Shown here: positions 1 through 10,223 of the stretch, piece after piece
Numbering within the stretch: position 1 is the stretch's first letter
Layout of the letters: each line of letters begins with the position of its first letter
Source: Pyricularia pennisetigena
Taxonomy: Eukaryota; Ascomycota; Sordariomycetes; Magnaporthales; Pyriculariaceae
Length of the DNA stretch: 64,000 bases
Direction of reading: 5' to 3'
NCBI RefSeq assembly: GCF_004337985.1
Contig: NW_021940928.1
Coordinates: 124,001-188,000, forward strand
Notes under the pieces: model-generated
What the model saw: only the letters and a program-made list of their open reading frames with translations
The model's database searches: none
Told to the model about the DNA's origin: nothing
Translations under genes and position numbers: made by a program

Positions 1-2240
1 TTTCTTGTGCCTCCGTTGACAAGGTAAAAGCTAGGGGGTTGTGGGGACGCAGGGTTGGGCCCGTGCACCCCGCCGTCGAACAAGCCTGTTGCCTCGTGCT
101 AGCTGCCCAGTTAGGCGGCCCCACTTCTATCGTTACCCGGCGACTGCAATTCTGCCGCCACGTCAGAGTGCAACATCAATAAAGCACTCTCCATTCGCAC
201 ACATGCCGCAAGTGAAGTCTTGTGCGACAAACGTACCACAATTGCTCTGCTTCTCTTCCACACCGATTCCGCAATGCAGCGACAACCCTCCCTTCCAGAC
301 CTGCACTTTTCATCGCTGCACAGACAGGGGATAAACCAAATGCAGTGCGCTCCATGTAAGCAAATAAGCAAATCGGTTTTCAGAAATATACGATGAAAAT
401 GCGCGGAAACCATCGTTCGGAACCAACAACCTACGGCTTGGCAGTTGTTTTTCCATTCCAATCGCAGGAAAGAGTAACGTAGCGCAGCGTAGTGGATCTT
501 GGATGTAATGAATGGTTATCATGAGTGGCCGACAACTGCCCCGCGTGCCCCAGTCGTATGCAGCATCAACCATACTTGAAGTTGGTCCTCTGAAACAAAA
601 AATGCAGGATAGGGGAACTGCCCACCGGTGGGAATGCATACAGCTGGTGCAGCAACCATAGCAATTCCGGTTGCTCCTGCAATAGCCGCTATTGGTATGT
701 AGAGGTCTGCAGGGGCCAATCCGAGATGGCATAAAAACGGAACTAGATGGATTGGTTGCTGTAGATGTTTGGTCAGGGCACAGCAAGCTGAGCTGGTAGT
801 TGACCACTTTTGTGGGCTAGTGGAGCCTACGATTACCTCGGAAAGAGCACAGAAGAGGCCATTGCTGCCTTCTAAGGTATCTGGAAATTTTTGTGCTAAC
901 CACAAGGGTGATTACAGCTCAAGCCCATCCCAAGGGATCAAAGGGCTGCCCGCAATGTTAAGAGGGGGAAACATAATAATTACAGGATGAAAGAAAGAGT
1001 TTTGCTTCATAATTTATTCATAGCCAGCTGCTTATCTACATCAACCGTTTTCGCGTTTTGCATGCATAACCCTTGGCACTCAGCCAAGTACTTTTTGCTT
1101 GCAGACAGCTGTTAAAACCCCGCACCTTCCACTTCACAATTGAGTCAAGTTTAACGGCACCGGATGATAAAAATGCTGATATTGCAGCCTGCGGAATGCG
1201 TCCTGCGACATCTGAGGCGCTTATACATAAAGGTGTTTCTACCCGCCTCTCTGGCGCCGTCACTGTTTCGCTCTCCTATCTCTATCCGCATTGCCACGGG
1301 AAATTTGTTGCTATATTTTCCTGCTTTCCTACTAACACTGCGGGCAGAAGTGAGCCAGCAGGTACCAATCACCTACTCGAACAGTGAATGAATCCTCCAT
1401 AGAGACAAACCACATAACGCTCCAAGAGCTTCAAAGATGAGTGACGACGACAAGGATCGATCCTTTCTCCAGGTGAGTCGGCACCATGGCGCGTCCATCG
1501 TCACGCAGCTCGTCCATATAGGTAGTCGGTGCAACCAGCAAAAGCACCTCAATTGCCCCTATATGTAAAGAGTTGGCTATGCGGAAAAAATACAACTATA
1601 TCGCGGCGTTTATCGATTCTTAGATGCTTACACCTGAACTCAAGTAAGAGCCAAACCGGAGTCGTTTTTTTCCCCATTGGTATGGACTGTTCGGATTTGG
1701 TGCTTCGTCACTAAGGACCAACCAGAACAAAAAAATTCATTTGGTAGACTGGGTACTTGCGCAAACATCTTTGAGCTTACCGCGCGACCTATCAAAAACT
1801 GCGCTTTTTGCGGAAACATTTTCGCTGCCGCTGACTGAAAAGTCTTGGAATTTGGATTAAAACATGTACGTTTGTGTAAATACGCACTACCCTGTATGTG
1901 GATGTGTGCTTAAGTTGTGCCAAAGTCGGCTGAAAGGTGTGTGGTAGGGTTGCAGTGTAGGAAGGGCATGGTTTCATTTGTCCAAGACCAATAGGAAGCG
2001 GTTCCTGTGTGATGCCTATTGCATTGCAAATTTGACAATGGTTCTTTTGATTCGAGAGCGGAGAAGCGCTAAGCTGTCGAAGCCGGGATCATACTCACAC
2101 CAATTAATCTGGAGTGGGCCAGGCGAGTCTCCAGCGAGTGCCAGTCATCCAATAGATTGGCATGTCACAAATTGTAACCCACCCATGCAAATACACCCCA
2201 TGTGAGGATCAGGGGTTGGCCCAATAAAAACCCCCGATAA
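1..2240. other. intergenic stretch, no convincing gene
   Basis: I see no recognisable protein. Two weak signals deserve a note. A hydrophobic open frame of 128 codons lies on the minus strand at 519-905, but it has no family resemblance I recognise. At 1436-1471 there is a first-exon-like stretch: an ATG in good context followed by 12 codons and a GTGAGT donor. No downstream exon of any length follows it, so it is probably a relic or chance. Confidence 0.4.
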
Positions 2241-2249
2241 GGTACGGCG

Positions 2250-2495
2250 CGAAGGTTGTGTCCGTTGCTGATGGTCGGAGAGGCGACGGCGGGTCGCTGG
2301 GGCGCCTGCATTTGCGACCGAAGGGCAGAGAATTGAGCCCATGAATCAATGGCGAATAGCAGCTGTCGCCAGAATCCATAGTGCAAGGCGGACGATATTT
2401 TCTGGCCAGCGGCAACAAAAGCCGCTAAAACCAGGACAGAAATCCCAGTCTTTGATGGACTGCTCCTGCAGGCATTTCTCCCACTTGATTCCGAG
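2250..2495 (-). pseudogene. decayed Ulp1-type protease fragment
   Basis: On the minus strand this stretch aligns by eye with the catalytic-Cys part of the Ulp1-type gene at 60859-62245. Shared features are a Trp-Glu followed by a Gln-rich stretch, then GISVLV, then a (Y/G)(D/F)(L/F)WR(R/Q)LL(L/F)AI segment. At the point where the functional copy has Asp-Cys-Gly, two bases (TG) are missing, which destroys the nucleophile and shifts the frame. Neither the protease N-terminus nor the rest of the C-terminus is present. It is a short relic. The homology is visible at protein and DNA level, but the exact ends are uncertain. Confidence 0.6.
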
Positions 2496-2840
2496 TTGGG
2501 TTTAGCGGTTTAGGCAAAAGAACGGAGCATGCTGTTACCCGCCTTTTGTCTTGCATTAGCTTCTCCCAAGCTGTGCACTTTATCGTTATCTAAAACCGAC
2601 TTCTCCGCATCATCTGCAGCATTTCTCATTGGAAGTTTCCTGCAATGCGGGCTCACCAGCCATGGTATCACGGCTGGATACCCAATCATTCCCTTTGCGG
2701 CAACACGCATTGAGGCCTTGATTTCCCACGGTCCTACTATACCTTATTGTCGAACCGCACCTACCATACTTGCTTTTTGACGCAATCACCAGAATGAAAT
2801 ACCGTAGTAGATCTATTGGATTTGATATTCATCAATCAAA

Positions 2841-4724
2841 ATGGGTGAACCTTACTGGGTTGCCGAGGTTCAAAATTCCCTGCACCTTCTAGCTGAGAAT
2901 CTCCACGAGCGCCAGTTCGATGGAAAAATGTATGACAGGCTTCCTTCTTTCAACAATTCCTGTCAAGAATACACGCTGGCGCCATATGATGAGCTCAAGC
3001 TGGCCAACAACCTGGCATTTTTAGCTTGTACCGAGGAGGGCGGTGATAAGGTTTCTGCCGTGTGCCTCGAAGAACATCGCAATGAGTTGACTATACGCCT
3101 AGCAAGCAACAAATGTCCTGGTAACGAAACAGTGGAATTGCTTCAGAAGATAGCGAGCAGTCTCGCCGACTATGCCAGTAGCAGTAAGTTGATATGTCCG
3201 TGGCTGAATTATGCATCAGACTTAACTGAACCTTTTGCGGCGCAAAAAGAGATTCATCGCGAGGCCTTTATGGAAGAAGCTTTTGCCACAGTGATTAACC
3301 TGTGCGGCACCCGCATACTACAACGCACGCGGCCATGTTGGGCCAAGAAACCACACCGGCTAGAGAAGAGGGCATCTCCCTTGCAGAGTCTCGACAATGA
3401 CTGGGCTCTGCTGACTGAAACCCTGCAGAGGCGGTTTGCAACGACCCTCCATGCGCTGGAGAAGATGCGAGAACACCTACGTTGCCTTAATACGATAAAA
3501 CATGACAGCAAAGATCTAAGAGAGACGCTCCGAAACATCGTCTTGGCAGCCTACGACGCCTCTGCTACCGAGACGCCACGAAAGCTGGAGGAGAAACTGA
3601 GGCGTTGCGGTCCTGCGGGCTTGGGTCTCGCTGGCAGGACCGCTGTTCGGCAGGTGGACAAACTAGGACGCTACTACGGCGTCTGCAAGGACTTTGCAAA
3701 GCTGGCACGGCGCCAGAGTTACCAGCCCCTATTTTCGAGCGTCATAGTGGCGAGGTGCGATGCAATGCCCGACACCTGCAGAGATCCGGCGGGCGGGCGG
3801 AAGCTGCATGTCCATGCAGAGGTGCAGCTCGTGATGCACTACCTATCTCGGAATCTTTCGCCTGCACCCAGGGCGATTGGCTGCAGCAAGTCGGCCTGCT
3901 TCCTCTGCCACGCTCTCATCAGCCGGCTTGGGCACTGGTCACTCTCGGCTTGCCACGGGAAGCTTTACTCCAAATGGACAGTCCCAGACGGGGTACGCTT
4001 GACGCATAGCAAGGCAAAGGATCTTGCACGCGCATTACGGCAGGTTCGGGATGAGCTGAAGACGCTTGGTGCGGGGGCGAAAGTGCAAGTAGCCGAAAGC
4101 CCAGCTCTTTCGCTCATATCTGGCCCGTCGACGGCAACGCTGCTTTCCATAGCATCGGGGTCAAGCTCAACATCTATGGAAACAATCCGTCCTAACAGCA
4201 CTGCGAAGACGAACGCACCCGCTTACGTTGATGCAAGCACAGTCAAGGCGCCAACAGGGAGCACAACTTCTGCAGAATTAGTATTCGCAAAAGCACAGAG
4301 CAATCCATACCCCGATGTGGGAATATCAACTTCGGATGGACCATGCAATAATACCGGATTTGTAGCCGGCGTTGGAACAACTAACTCACCAGGCGCGACG
4401 CTGCAGGTAAAGGAAAACGATTTGCCGTACGAGGTCGTCATTTTCAATTACAGCCTGCCGTTGCTCAACCTCCAGCTTGGGCTTCTGTCGCTGCATATCG
4501 ATCTCACAGAAATCAGCGTCGGTCGAATAAAAATATCGCGTTATGTTGGCGGTGACGAGCTGGGTATCCTGTCTTTGGAAGCTACCGACTTACCTTCCGC
4601 TGAGCCGGGTCGGACGCTCAGCTGCGAGCGAGGAAGTAATGTACTTCGCTTCAATTTGCTGTGCTTCGAACGCGTTACGACGCAGGTGGAGATAACATGG
4701 GGAACGACGCAAGCAAATCCTTAA
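2841..4724 (+). CDS. OTT_1508-like deaminase family protein
   Basis: A 627-residue intronless open frame. Residues about 318-375 hold a deaminase-fold zinc site: HAE at about 325-327 (His ligand, catalytic Glu) in the context VHAEVQLVMHYL, then about 20 residues later CSKSACFLC, giving the two Cys ligands, and a following H/W-rich segment. This HAE...CSKxxCxxC layout is that of the fungal OTT_1508-like deaminases, proposed as nucleic-acid or nucleotide deaminases; the substrate is unknown. The N-terminal 300 residues are mostly helical, with a Cys/Leu-rich region typical of the fungal members. The C-terminal 230 residues are Ser/Thr-rich and low in complexity, ending in a beta-rich tail. No signal peptide or membrane segment is seen. 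It stands alone, with a relic upstream and repeat DNA downstream, and looks intact. The domain call is fairly secure; the biological role is inferred only at family level. Confidence 0.82.
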   Translation: MGEPYWVAEVQNSLHLLAENLHERQFDGKMYDRLPSFNNSCQEYTLAPYDELKLANNLAFLACTEEGGDKVSAVCLEEHRNELTIRLASNKCPGNETVELLQKIASSLADYASSSKLICPWLNYASDLTEPFAAQKEIHREAFMEEAFATVINLCGTRILQRTRPCWAKKPHRLEKRASPLQSLDNDWALLTETLQRRFATTLHALEKMREHLRCLNTIKHDSKDLRETLRNIVLAAYDASATETPRKLEEKLRRCGPAGLGLAGRTAVRQVDKLGRYYGVCKDFAKLARRQSYQPLFSSVIVARCDAMPDTCRDPAGGRKLHVHAEVQLVMHYLSRNLSPAPRAIGCSKSACFLCHALISRLGHWSLSACHGKLYSKWTVPDGVRLTHSKAKDLARALRQVRDELKTLGAGAKVQVAESPALSLISGPSTATLLSIASGSSSTSMETIRPNSTAKTNAPAYVDASTVKAPTGSTTSAELVFAKAQSNPYPDVGISTSDGPCNNTGFVAGVGTTNSPGATLQVKENDLPYEVVIFNYSLPLLNLQLGLLSLHIDLTEISVGRIKISRYVGGDELGILSLEATDLPSAEPGRTLSCERGSNVLRFNLLCFERVTTQVEITWGTTQANP

Positions 4725-5390
4725 AATGCCAATTCATGATTGTAAAGAAAATCAGCGGCGGCAGCTGTTCGTTTGCAGTATTTTACTCCATTGGGTGGCT
4801 GCGCGTAGAAGTCGGGCGCACGCCACCAGAAATTGCAATCGGCTTCCAAGCCACTTGAGTAATGTGGAAGGGATGGTCGGCCATGATAAAAGAGAGGACG
4901 CACAATGATTCATGACATTCGGACCCTGAGATCACCAGGCAGGAGATTCCCACGCGATTTTCAGAGTTGTGCTGATTACTCAGGTGCCACCGAGAGCAGA
5001 ATGGTCGGGCAGTGCTCTTTGGCCATTCAAGTCTTGGAGATGCTTCATTTATATTCTTCTTAGAGATGGGGCCTACCAACACTTGCAGAGGCAAAAGTCT
5101 TCTCATTCGATGGCTTTGCTCCTGGTGCATGACGAAGCCACACATGTTCTTATTAATATGGTGCCTGACTGCGGACATTTTGACGAGTCTGGAAGGCTGT
5201 CATGTGCTGATTGAGCCTGTAATCTTTCTCGTGGCCTGGGAGGCATTTCAGTCACAAGTCAAGCAGAAACACGTCAGGAATTGTGCATCTTGGTATCTTT
5301 GCTTTGAAATTTATCCCTGTTTTCTCCCGAATCCATAAAGTAGAACCTGATTTGGTATATCAAGGCGAACAGGCCAGCGACAGAACACAA
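4725..5390. repeat. degenerate dispersed repeat, no gene
   Basis: No convincing coding region. Positions 4803-4905 resemble 47361-47470: both contain GAAGTCGGGCGCACGCCA followed by a related AAATTG..ATC.GCTTC tract and a 'TCGGCCA.GAT.AAA' tract. A shorter piece near 4920-4940 (GACCCTGAGATCACCA) recurs at 37089. The stretch is therefore old dispersed repeat DNA of unknown type. Confidence 0.45.
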
Positions 5391-5432
<42 letters not shown>

Positions 5433-5443
5433 CAGCAGTAGTA
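5391..5443 (-). repeat. (TAG)n microsatellite, LINE 3' tail
   Basis: About 14 AGT/TAG units with a few AGC variants lie directly beyond the 3' end of the LINE. On the sense strand of the LINE this is a (CTA)n tail. The same junction, tail followed by TTATTTAACGCCGGGC, is seen at 53953-53985, so the tail belongs to the element and is not an independent microsatellite. Confidence 0.8.
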
Positions 5444-5701
5444 TTATAATTATTTAACGCCGGGCCCGGCCCGGCTTGTTAGCCGGCCGTTAGCAACCTC
5501 CCGAGGGGTATCTCGGCGCGCGTTCTATCTTCTCTATTTACACAGAGGACGGCAGAGGGGGCAGAGGCGGATCGTGCCTGACCGGGTTCGGGCCCGGTCC
5601 TGCTAAGGGGGTTAGTTCATTGACGCGACCCCGTGCCTAGGGTGGACGGAGGGTTCGTCTGACGGCTGGTGCCGTAGAGTATGGGTGAGAAGGCAATAAG
5701 T

Positions 5702-6195
5702 CTATTCCTCGTCCGAGTTTGAGTCGCTTACGATCGGTGTCCCTAGGCGTAAAGTGCGTTCGTGGCGCGCGGGGCGCTGGCGGGCCGCTCTGGGGCGGGC
5801 GCTGAAGTAGTTGGTGGCTATCGAAAACGCCTCAAAGCTTTTCGGTTGCCCGAAGCTTGTCTGGAAGAATTTGCGGCGTTGGGCGCGGTCTGGCGGCCCG
5901 GCCGGCCGGTCGTTATCAGGCCACGGCCAGTTTCTCCACACCGCCCGCGAATAGCGGCAGTGCACCGGGTGCTCAGGAGAGGTCCGCTTCCAGCACCAGG
6001 CACACGATGTGTTTGCATCCTGGTGGTTAAAAGGGTTATGGTAGGCTTTAAAATCGCCATGGCTGGTCCTTATGGCCAAATAATGGCCCAGCAGGGGTCT
6101 TGGCAAACGCAGTTCCTCGGGCTCCTTTCTCGGTGTGTATTGGAGTTCCCATTCCCTATATGCGGGGGACCGTTCACAGAGTTCTTAACGCCACC
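5702..6195 (-). pseudogene. LINE ORF2 C-terminal zinc-like segment
   Basis: Continuation of the LINE polyprotein in a different frame from the RNase H. Typical Tad1 C-terminal features are visible: a YREWELQY stretch, ELRLPRPLLGHYLA, then CAWCWKRTSPEHPVHC, a Cys/His cluster of the CCHH type, and an acidic end (SDSNSDEE). A frameshift near 6195-6205 separates it from the RNase H. The family assignment is firm. It is not expected to be translated on its own. Confidence 0.75.
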
Positions 6196-6204
6196 AGTCC
6201 TTCT

Positions 6205-7296
6205 CTATATTCGAAAGAATGGCTCTGAGGACCGTGCCTGCACCGCTATATGTGGTTTGCTGAGCCCTCGGTCTGGGTCCGGCGGTCCGGCGGAGCCGGC
6301 CTTGGCCAGCTCGTCAGCCCGGTCGTTTCCCGGGATTCCCTGGTGCCCAGGGCACCAACGGACCCGAACCTCGCTACCATGTTTTCGGAGTAAATCGACA
6401 AGGTTATGGAACTCCAGAAAGGCCCATCGGGACGAATGCGGCGCGTCGCCTCTAAGACCCCAAATAACCGAGGTGCTGTCCACACAAATCCAGATCCGGG
6501 CGCCTGGCTGGGCCCTGGCTGCCGCCTGTAGCGCTTTTAGGGCGCCAATCGCCTCGGCGTCGAAAACGTGGCTTTCCGGCGTAATAGATGCGGAGCCTGC
6601 AGCAAATTCCAGGCCCGCCCTAAAAACGGCCCATCCGTACCCTATTTGGACGCAGTTATTTTCGTGTTTTTCCGAACCGTCCGTATATACCACGATATCG
6701 CCAGGTGATACCATGTCCAGCCATTCGATAAAGCGGCGGGCCGCTTCCTCTTTTGGGACTCCTCCGGTGGGGTCAGTGGGAGAATCCGGGGCATTGCGAG
6801 GTGCGCGCAACTCTAATCTCCGGATCCGCGGGAGGAGTTGTGCAGCCATTTGCAGGGTCGTGGCCGGCTGGCCTGGGTTGCGGGCACGAGGTGTTTCACG
6901 CAGGCGGCTGACAAGGGGGTGCCCCTTGTCCGCGAGCCTCAGTCGGGCGCCGTATTTCAGGCGGGTGTGGGCCAGCGCGACGCGGGCCGAGGGTAATCCT
7001 GCGTCCCTGAGAACAGTGGACGAGGGGGTGGTTTTATACGCCGGGAGGATGGCCCGTGCCGCTAAGACCAGCGGTTTATTCAGTGCTTTAAGGAGTCCTT
7101 TTTGTTTGTGCGCTGGGTTGTACCATTCCTCGGCTGCGTAGGTGGCCGAGGAGCCCACGCATGCCACCGCTGCCTTGCGAAGTGCAGCCGCAGGCAGTCC
7201 GTATCTTACTGCCCCAAGGCCTTTGAGGTGGGCAGCGACCGCCATTGCTTTGGCAGCCCTTTCGGCCACGTGGCGGCGCCCGTCCAGCCGCCGGCT
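6205..7296 (-). pseudogene. LINE ORF2 C-terminal part: RNase H
   Basis: The open frame enters from the junction at 7296 with no start codon of its own and runs to 6205. The RNase HI motifs are clear: VVYTDGSE (first Asp), DAEAIGALKAL (Glu region), CVDSTSVIWGL (second Asp) and WCPGHQGIPGNDRADELAK (His/Asp tail), in the order found in Tad1/I-clade LINEs. Upstream lies the conserved linker that follows the RT thumb (an RHV..RAAKAMAVAAHL stretch). The frame breaks just after the RNase H, where about 100 nt of recognisable LINE sequence continues in another frame. It is therefore an internal piece of a dead ORF2, not a free-standing gene. Confidence 0.85.
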
Positions 7297-7503
7297 GTGA
7301 GGATCAGGCCCCTAGACCTACCCTCAGAATCACGACTCGGCTCCACACCGAGCCAGGGATCGGACAAGGATCCACTACCTCCGGATTTAAGCGCGTCTCT
7401 TGAGCGCGTCGTCGATTGTAATTTCTCTCTTCTCTTCAGTTTAGAATTTTCGTCGATAGCGCCTAATACACTGAGGTTCTCCAATGTATGCCTGGCCGTG
7501 ACA
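7297..7503 (+). mobile_element. 207-bp small element (MITE-like), copy 1
   Basis: One of three 207-bp copies (others at 16072-16278 and, reversed, 21056-21262). Copies 1 and 2 read as identical by eye; copy 3 differs at one base. The ends are imperfect inverted repeats: GTGAGGATCAGGC at the left, TGTCACGGCCAGGC reading in from the right. An internal hairpin (CTCGG...CCGAG) is present. It has no Pol III A/B boxes and no A-tail, so a SINE is unlikely. The other two copies show 6-bp target duplications. Here the left flank is LINE and the right flank is unrelated pyrimidine-rich DNA, as expected at a rearrangement breakpoint. The transposase family that moves it is not known. Confidence 0.85.
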
Positions 7504-7660
7504 CCTACTAATATTTTTCTTTTTTTTTTTCTTTTTTCTTTTTCACGGTTTTATTTTCCCCGTTTGTTTTTTCTATTTTATTTGTACGACAAAACCATTA
7601 GCAAATAAGCTTAAAATAAAATAAAGCGCGAATTAAAACCCTAACCATCCCACCACAAAT
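7504..7660. other. pyrimidine/AT-rich junction DNA
   Basis: A run of T/C tracts (TTTTTTTTTTCTTTTTTC) followed by A/T-rich sequence, between the small element and the truncated transposase. No gene is seen. It is the outer flank of the proposed inversion breakpoint. Confidence 0.5.
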
Positions 7661-8172
7661 CTAGCCCATCATAAAGCCGGTTTCGTCGAAGTTGTAGATG
7701 TCGCAGTCCTGGATACCGTATTTAGCCTTTATATTAGCCACCAATCCAAACCACGCGTTCAACGCGTCAGGATCTTCGCAAAGATCCCTTTGGAAGTCGT
7801 AGGCGCGAGAGAAACGCGTCTTTATTTCTGTACGTCGCTGGGCGAAACGATCTGCCCAACGAGTTCCGACCGGTCGCGCGTCCCGCGCAGCGAGGATATT
7901 GTCGGCCATTGCAGCCACATCAGCAATCTGAGGCGGAAACCCTCGAAAGTCCCGATCCAAAATATATTGCACAATCACCTCCTCTTCGCTTTTCGTCAAT
8001 TTCTGATTGCTAGGTCGACGGTCGGCCAAAGATTGAACGCCGTTCATTCTGACTTGGAGGGTTGATCGAGGTACATTATAGATTGACGACGCTCCTCGAA
8101 TGCTTATTTTTTGCTGGATCGAAGCTCGTTTAACGCAAGAATGATTTGCGCTTCACGATTTGTCGATTCCAT
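7661..8172 (-). pseudogene. pogo-type transposase, N-terminal fragment
   Basis: From ATG at 8172 the translation begins MESTNREAQIILALNEL, then meets a stop after an A run near 8107. Restoring one missing base would bring it into the frame that runs IRGASSIYNVPRSTLQVR, a psq-type helix-turn-helix. A second HTH of the Tc5/CENP-B type follows (IADVAAMADNILA...VGTRWADRF), and then NFDETGFMMG, which carries the first catalytic Asp of the DDE domain. The reading stops there and no catalytic core follows. It is a truncated, frameshifted Fot1/pogo-like transposase, distinct from the element at 14943-17028. Confidence 0.8.
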
Positions 8173-8678
8173 AATTGGTGGTGGAAAAACTACGTGTTGA
8201 AGAGGAAGGATGAAGCTGGGTGGAAAATTGGCCAGGGTCCTGTCCTGCGCAGGGTACTGTACATCCACGTTGGGGCAACCGTTTTACCACGAAGCAAATG
8301 CTTCATTAATGAAACCTTTGTCTAATTGCTCCCTATTCCATATTGATATACACGAGTTCAGGGGGTCCGACTTAACTTGCGGATTGCTTTGGCTGCCACA
8401 ACGGTTTTGATTCCTGTGCTTCTTTCCAGCCCAGTGCAACTCTGTATCTGACAGGCCCGACGTATCGTCTGGATTAACAGCCAGTGCAATTTGGGTGGTT
8501 CGGCGACAAGGCCATCCAATACCAGGCAATACACGTATGATTTGGATTTGCTTGCATGCAATAGGCCTCCTGCATGGTTTGGGAGATTGGACCATAGTGA
8601 GATTGGGAAACGCAGAAATCTTATTTGGTTTTACCGAAAACCAGGCCAGGACTGTTTCAATTAAGCCGAAGAACCATC
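8173..8678. other. intergenic, nothing recognised
   Basis: About 500 nt between the transposase fragment and the 3' end of the kinase gene. Open frames here have no recognisable motif. The kinase 3' UTR must lie in it. Confidence 0.4.
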
Positions 8679-10223
8679 TTATTTTCCACAAACTTGAGCT
8701 AGCCATGGATGCATATACGCATCTCCACTTGAAGCTCGTTGCTGTGGCTCCCATTTGAGCAATGTCCGAATGAAGTCAAGGAACAGTGTCTTGTGCTGCC
8801 CATCAAATAGCGTAAAACGGGACTCAAGGCTTGTCGGCGGCGGGATCGGGACAGCCCCTTTCCATTTTCCATCTTCATCCCAATATTTTGCCGAGGTCGC
8901 ACTCCTCTTTAAGAACTCCAATGGCGGGGGACCCATTAGTGCTACCATGTGGGCAAGATGTAACGCCTCGTTAAGGTCATTGTCTGCGGGATTGTAGATT
9001 TGAAATAAGGGTTTAGGCTCCAGCAAATCCCATATCTAAAACGGAGTTAGCTAAAGAAACACAAGCAAATAGGTACTAACAGCATACCGTTAGCGCAAGT
9101 GCCCATAAATCAACCGAATAATCCCAAGGCATATCCAATAACATTTCCGGCGTGCGGTATTGGATAGGCATTGCACGCCCTCGCTGCAGTTGCCCATTGG
9201 TGCAGATGCGAGAATGGCCAAAGTCACAAAGATGCGGAACTTGACCAACATTGGAGGAATCCTGGGAAACGTGAATCACACGATCCGCGAGGATTTTTCG
9301 TGGCGTAGGTTTCTCCATCTCCTTCTGTTCGTACTCAGCCAGACGTGATTCGTCGGATATCCCGAGCAGTAGGTTTCCAGAATGGAGGTCTTGATCGATG
9401 ATTGGAATTTTAGTATTTTGTTTCAGGCGCCAAAGCCTAGAGGCCAGATTTGCTCTTACCGGTGTGGATCACTTTTGCCTCCTCGTGCAAGAAATTGAGT
9501 GCGATTAGGGCGCATTGGGCAGTGGAGGTAGCGAGTTCCTCATAGAGCACGCGATTCGGCTGGCGGTTTTGTAGAGCTTGGACGCTTGGGCCCAATGGAC
9601 GAAGGACGAAAACATCATGTGTTCCCCCAGGACCTTGCAATTGAAAGCAGGTCTCCAGCAGCCGCATAAATTCACGGCCATTATGCTCAGACTCGACGCT
9701 TTTGAGATGCTGCAAAACCTTTAGCTCTGGGTTGCGAGGGATGCTATTGACGAAGATTTTGAGTGTGACATATCGTCGTTCGCTAACGAACTTGTACGTC
9801 AGCGAAGAAACGCGAAGGGAAGTGATTACAAAAGGGAGCATACATGAGATCGTGACTGAGCCATACTGTAGACGAGGCGCCAAAACCCAGCTTCGCGACG
9901 ACCTGATAGCGATCGTCGAAAACTTCGCCCAAGCGGACGGGATAGAAAAATCTAGGATTGTATAAGGGGAGGTTTTCCTCTTCAACCGGTATGGACGAAT
10001 CAATGATTTCAAACCCTTTTTTCGGGAATACACTGGGCGGTATTGGCGAACTTTTCTGGGACGACATTGCGTAGCCAGATGCGGCGCGACTGGGACAGAG
10101 TATCGGGACTGAACCCGACGATGTATTCGATGGGCGTAAGGCTTGGCTACGAGAGATGCGATGCGATGCAACTGCGCCTATTCGAAAGACGTGATAAAGA
10201 GCAGAAATTTTGCCCGCGAACAT
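8679..10223 (-). CDS. SRPK-like protein kinase (CMGC)
   Basis: Four exons join in frame: 10223-9844, 9782-9460, 9389-9088 and 9035-8679 (453 residues). The introns (61, 70 and 52 nt) have GTATGC, GTAAGA and GTATGC donors; the splice choices restore the kinase frame exactly. Motifs: glycine loop LGFGASSTV (about 112-120), VAIK-type Lys in YVTLKIF (about 135), catalytic loop HTDLHSGN (Asp about 235, Asn about 240; HTD replaces HRD, usual in fungal SRPK relatives), DFG (about 290-292), and a YRTPEMLL activation segment. The first 90 residues are non-kinase. All catalytic residues are present, so it may be active. Fungal SRPK-like kinases are often expanded in accessory regions and their substrates are mostly unknown. 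The first Met could be replaced by Met53. It lies inside the segment proposed to have inverted. Confidence 0.88.

Larger units (their letters stand above)
5391..7296 (-). mobile_element. Tad1-type LINE, 3' half
   Basis: Minus-strand 3' half of a GC-rich non-LTR retrotransposon. It contains the region just after the reverse transcriptase, an RNase H domain, a Cys/His-rich C-terminus, a GC-rich 3' UTR and a trinucleotide tail. It does not start with a typical random 5' truncation. Its upstream edge lies exactly at the 207-bp small element (7297-7503), with the target duplication AGCCGG (plus strand CCGGCT, 7291-7296) at the junction. The missing 5' half is probably the LINE segment that ends at 21055 (see findings). 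Frameshifts between RNase H and the C-terminal zinc region show that it is inactive. Confidence 0.88.

Noticed and set aside
5391..5443. Independent trinucleotide microsatellite
   Set aside because: The same tail adjoins the LINE 3' end at 53953, so it is the LINE tail.
5762..7141. 459-codon plus-strand open frame
   Set aside because: Antisense to the LINE RNase H and zinc segment. The composition follows the GC-rich opposite strand and no motif is present.
6205..7269. Free-standing RNase H gene
   Set aside because: The frame is open into the small-element junction with no real start, and the flanking sequence is LINE. It is the ORF2 C-terminus of a retrotransposon.
7206..7484. Small conserved protein encoded three times (on the small-element minus strand)
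   Set aside because: The frame lies wholly within the 207-bp element and its copies. The repeat explains the conservation, and there is no start or context of its own.
7297..7503. SINE interpretation of the 207-bp element
   Set aside because: No Pol III A/B boxes, no poly-A or trinucleotide tail, fixed length, inverted-repeat ends and constant 6-bp duplications favour a DNA-type element.
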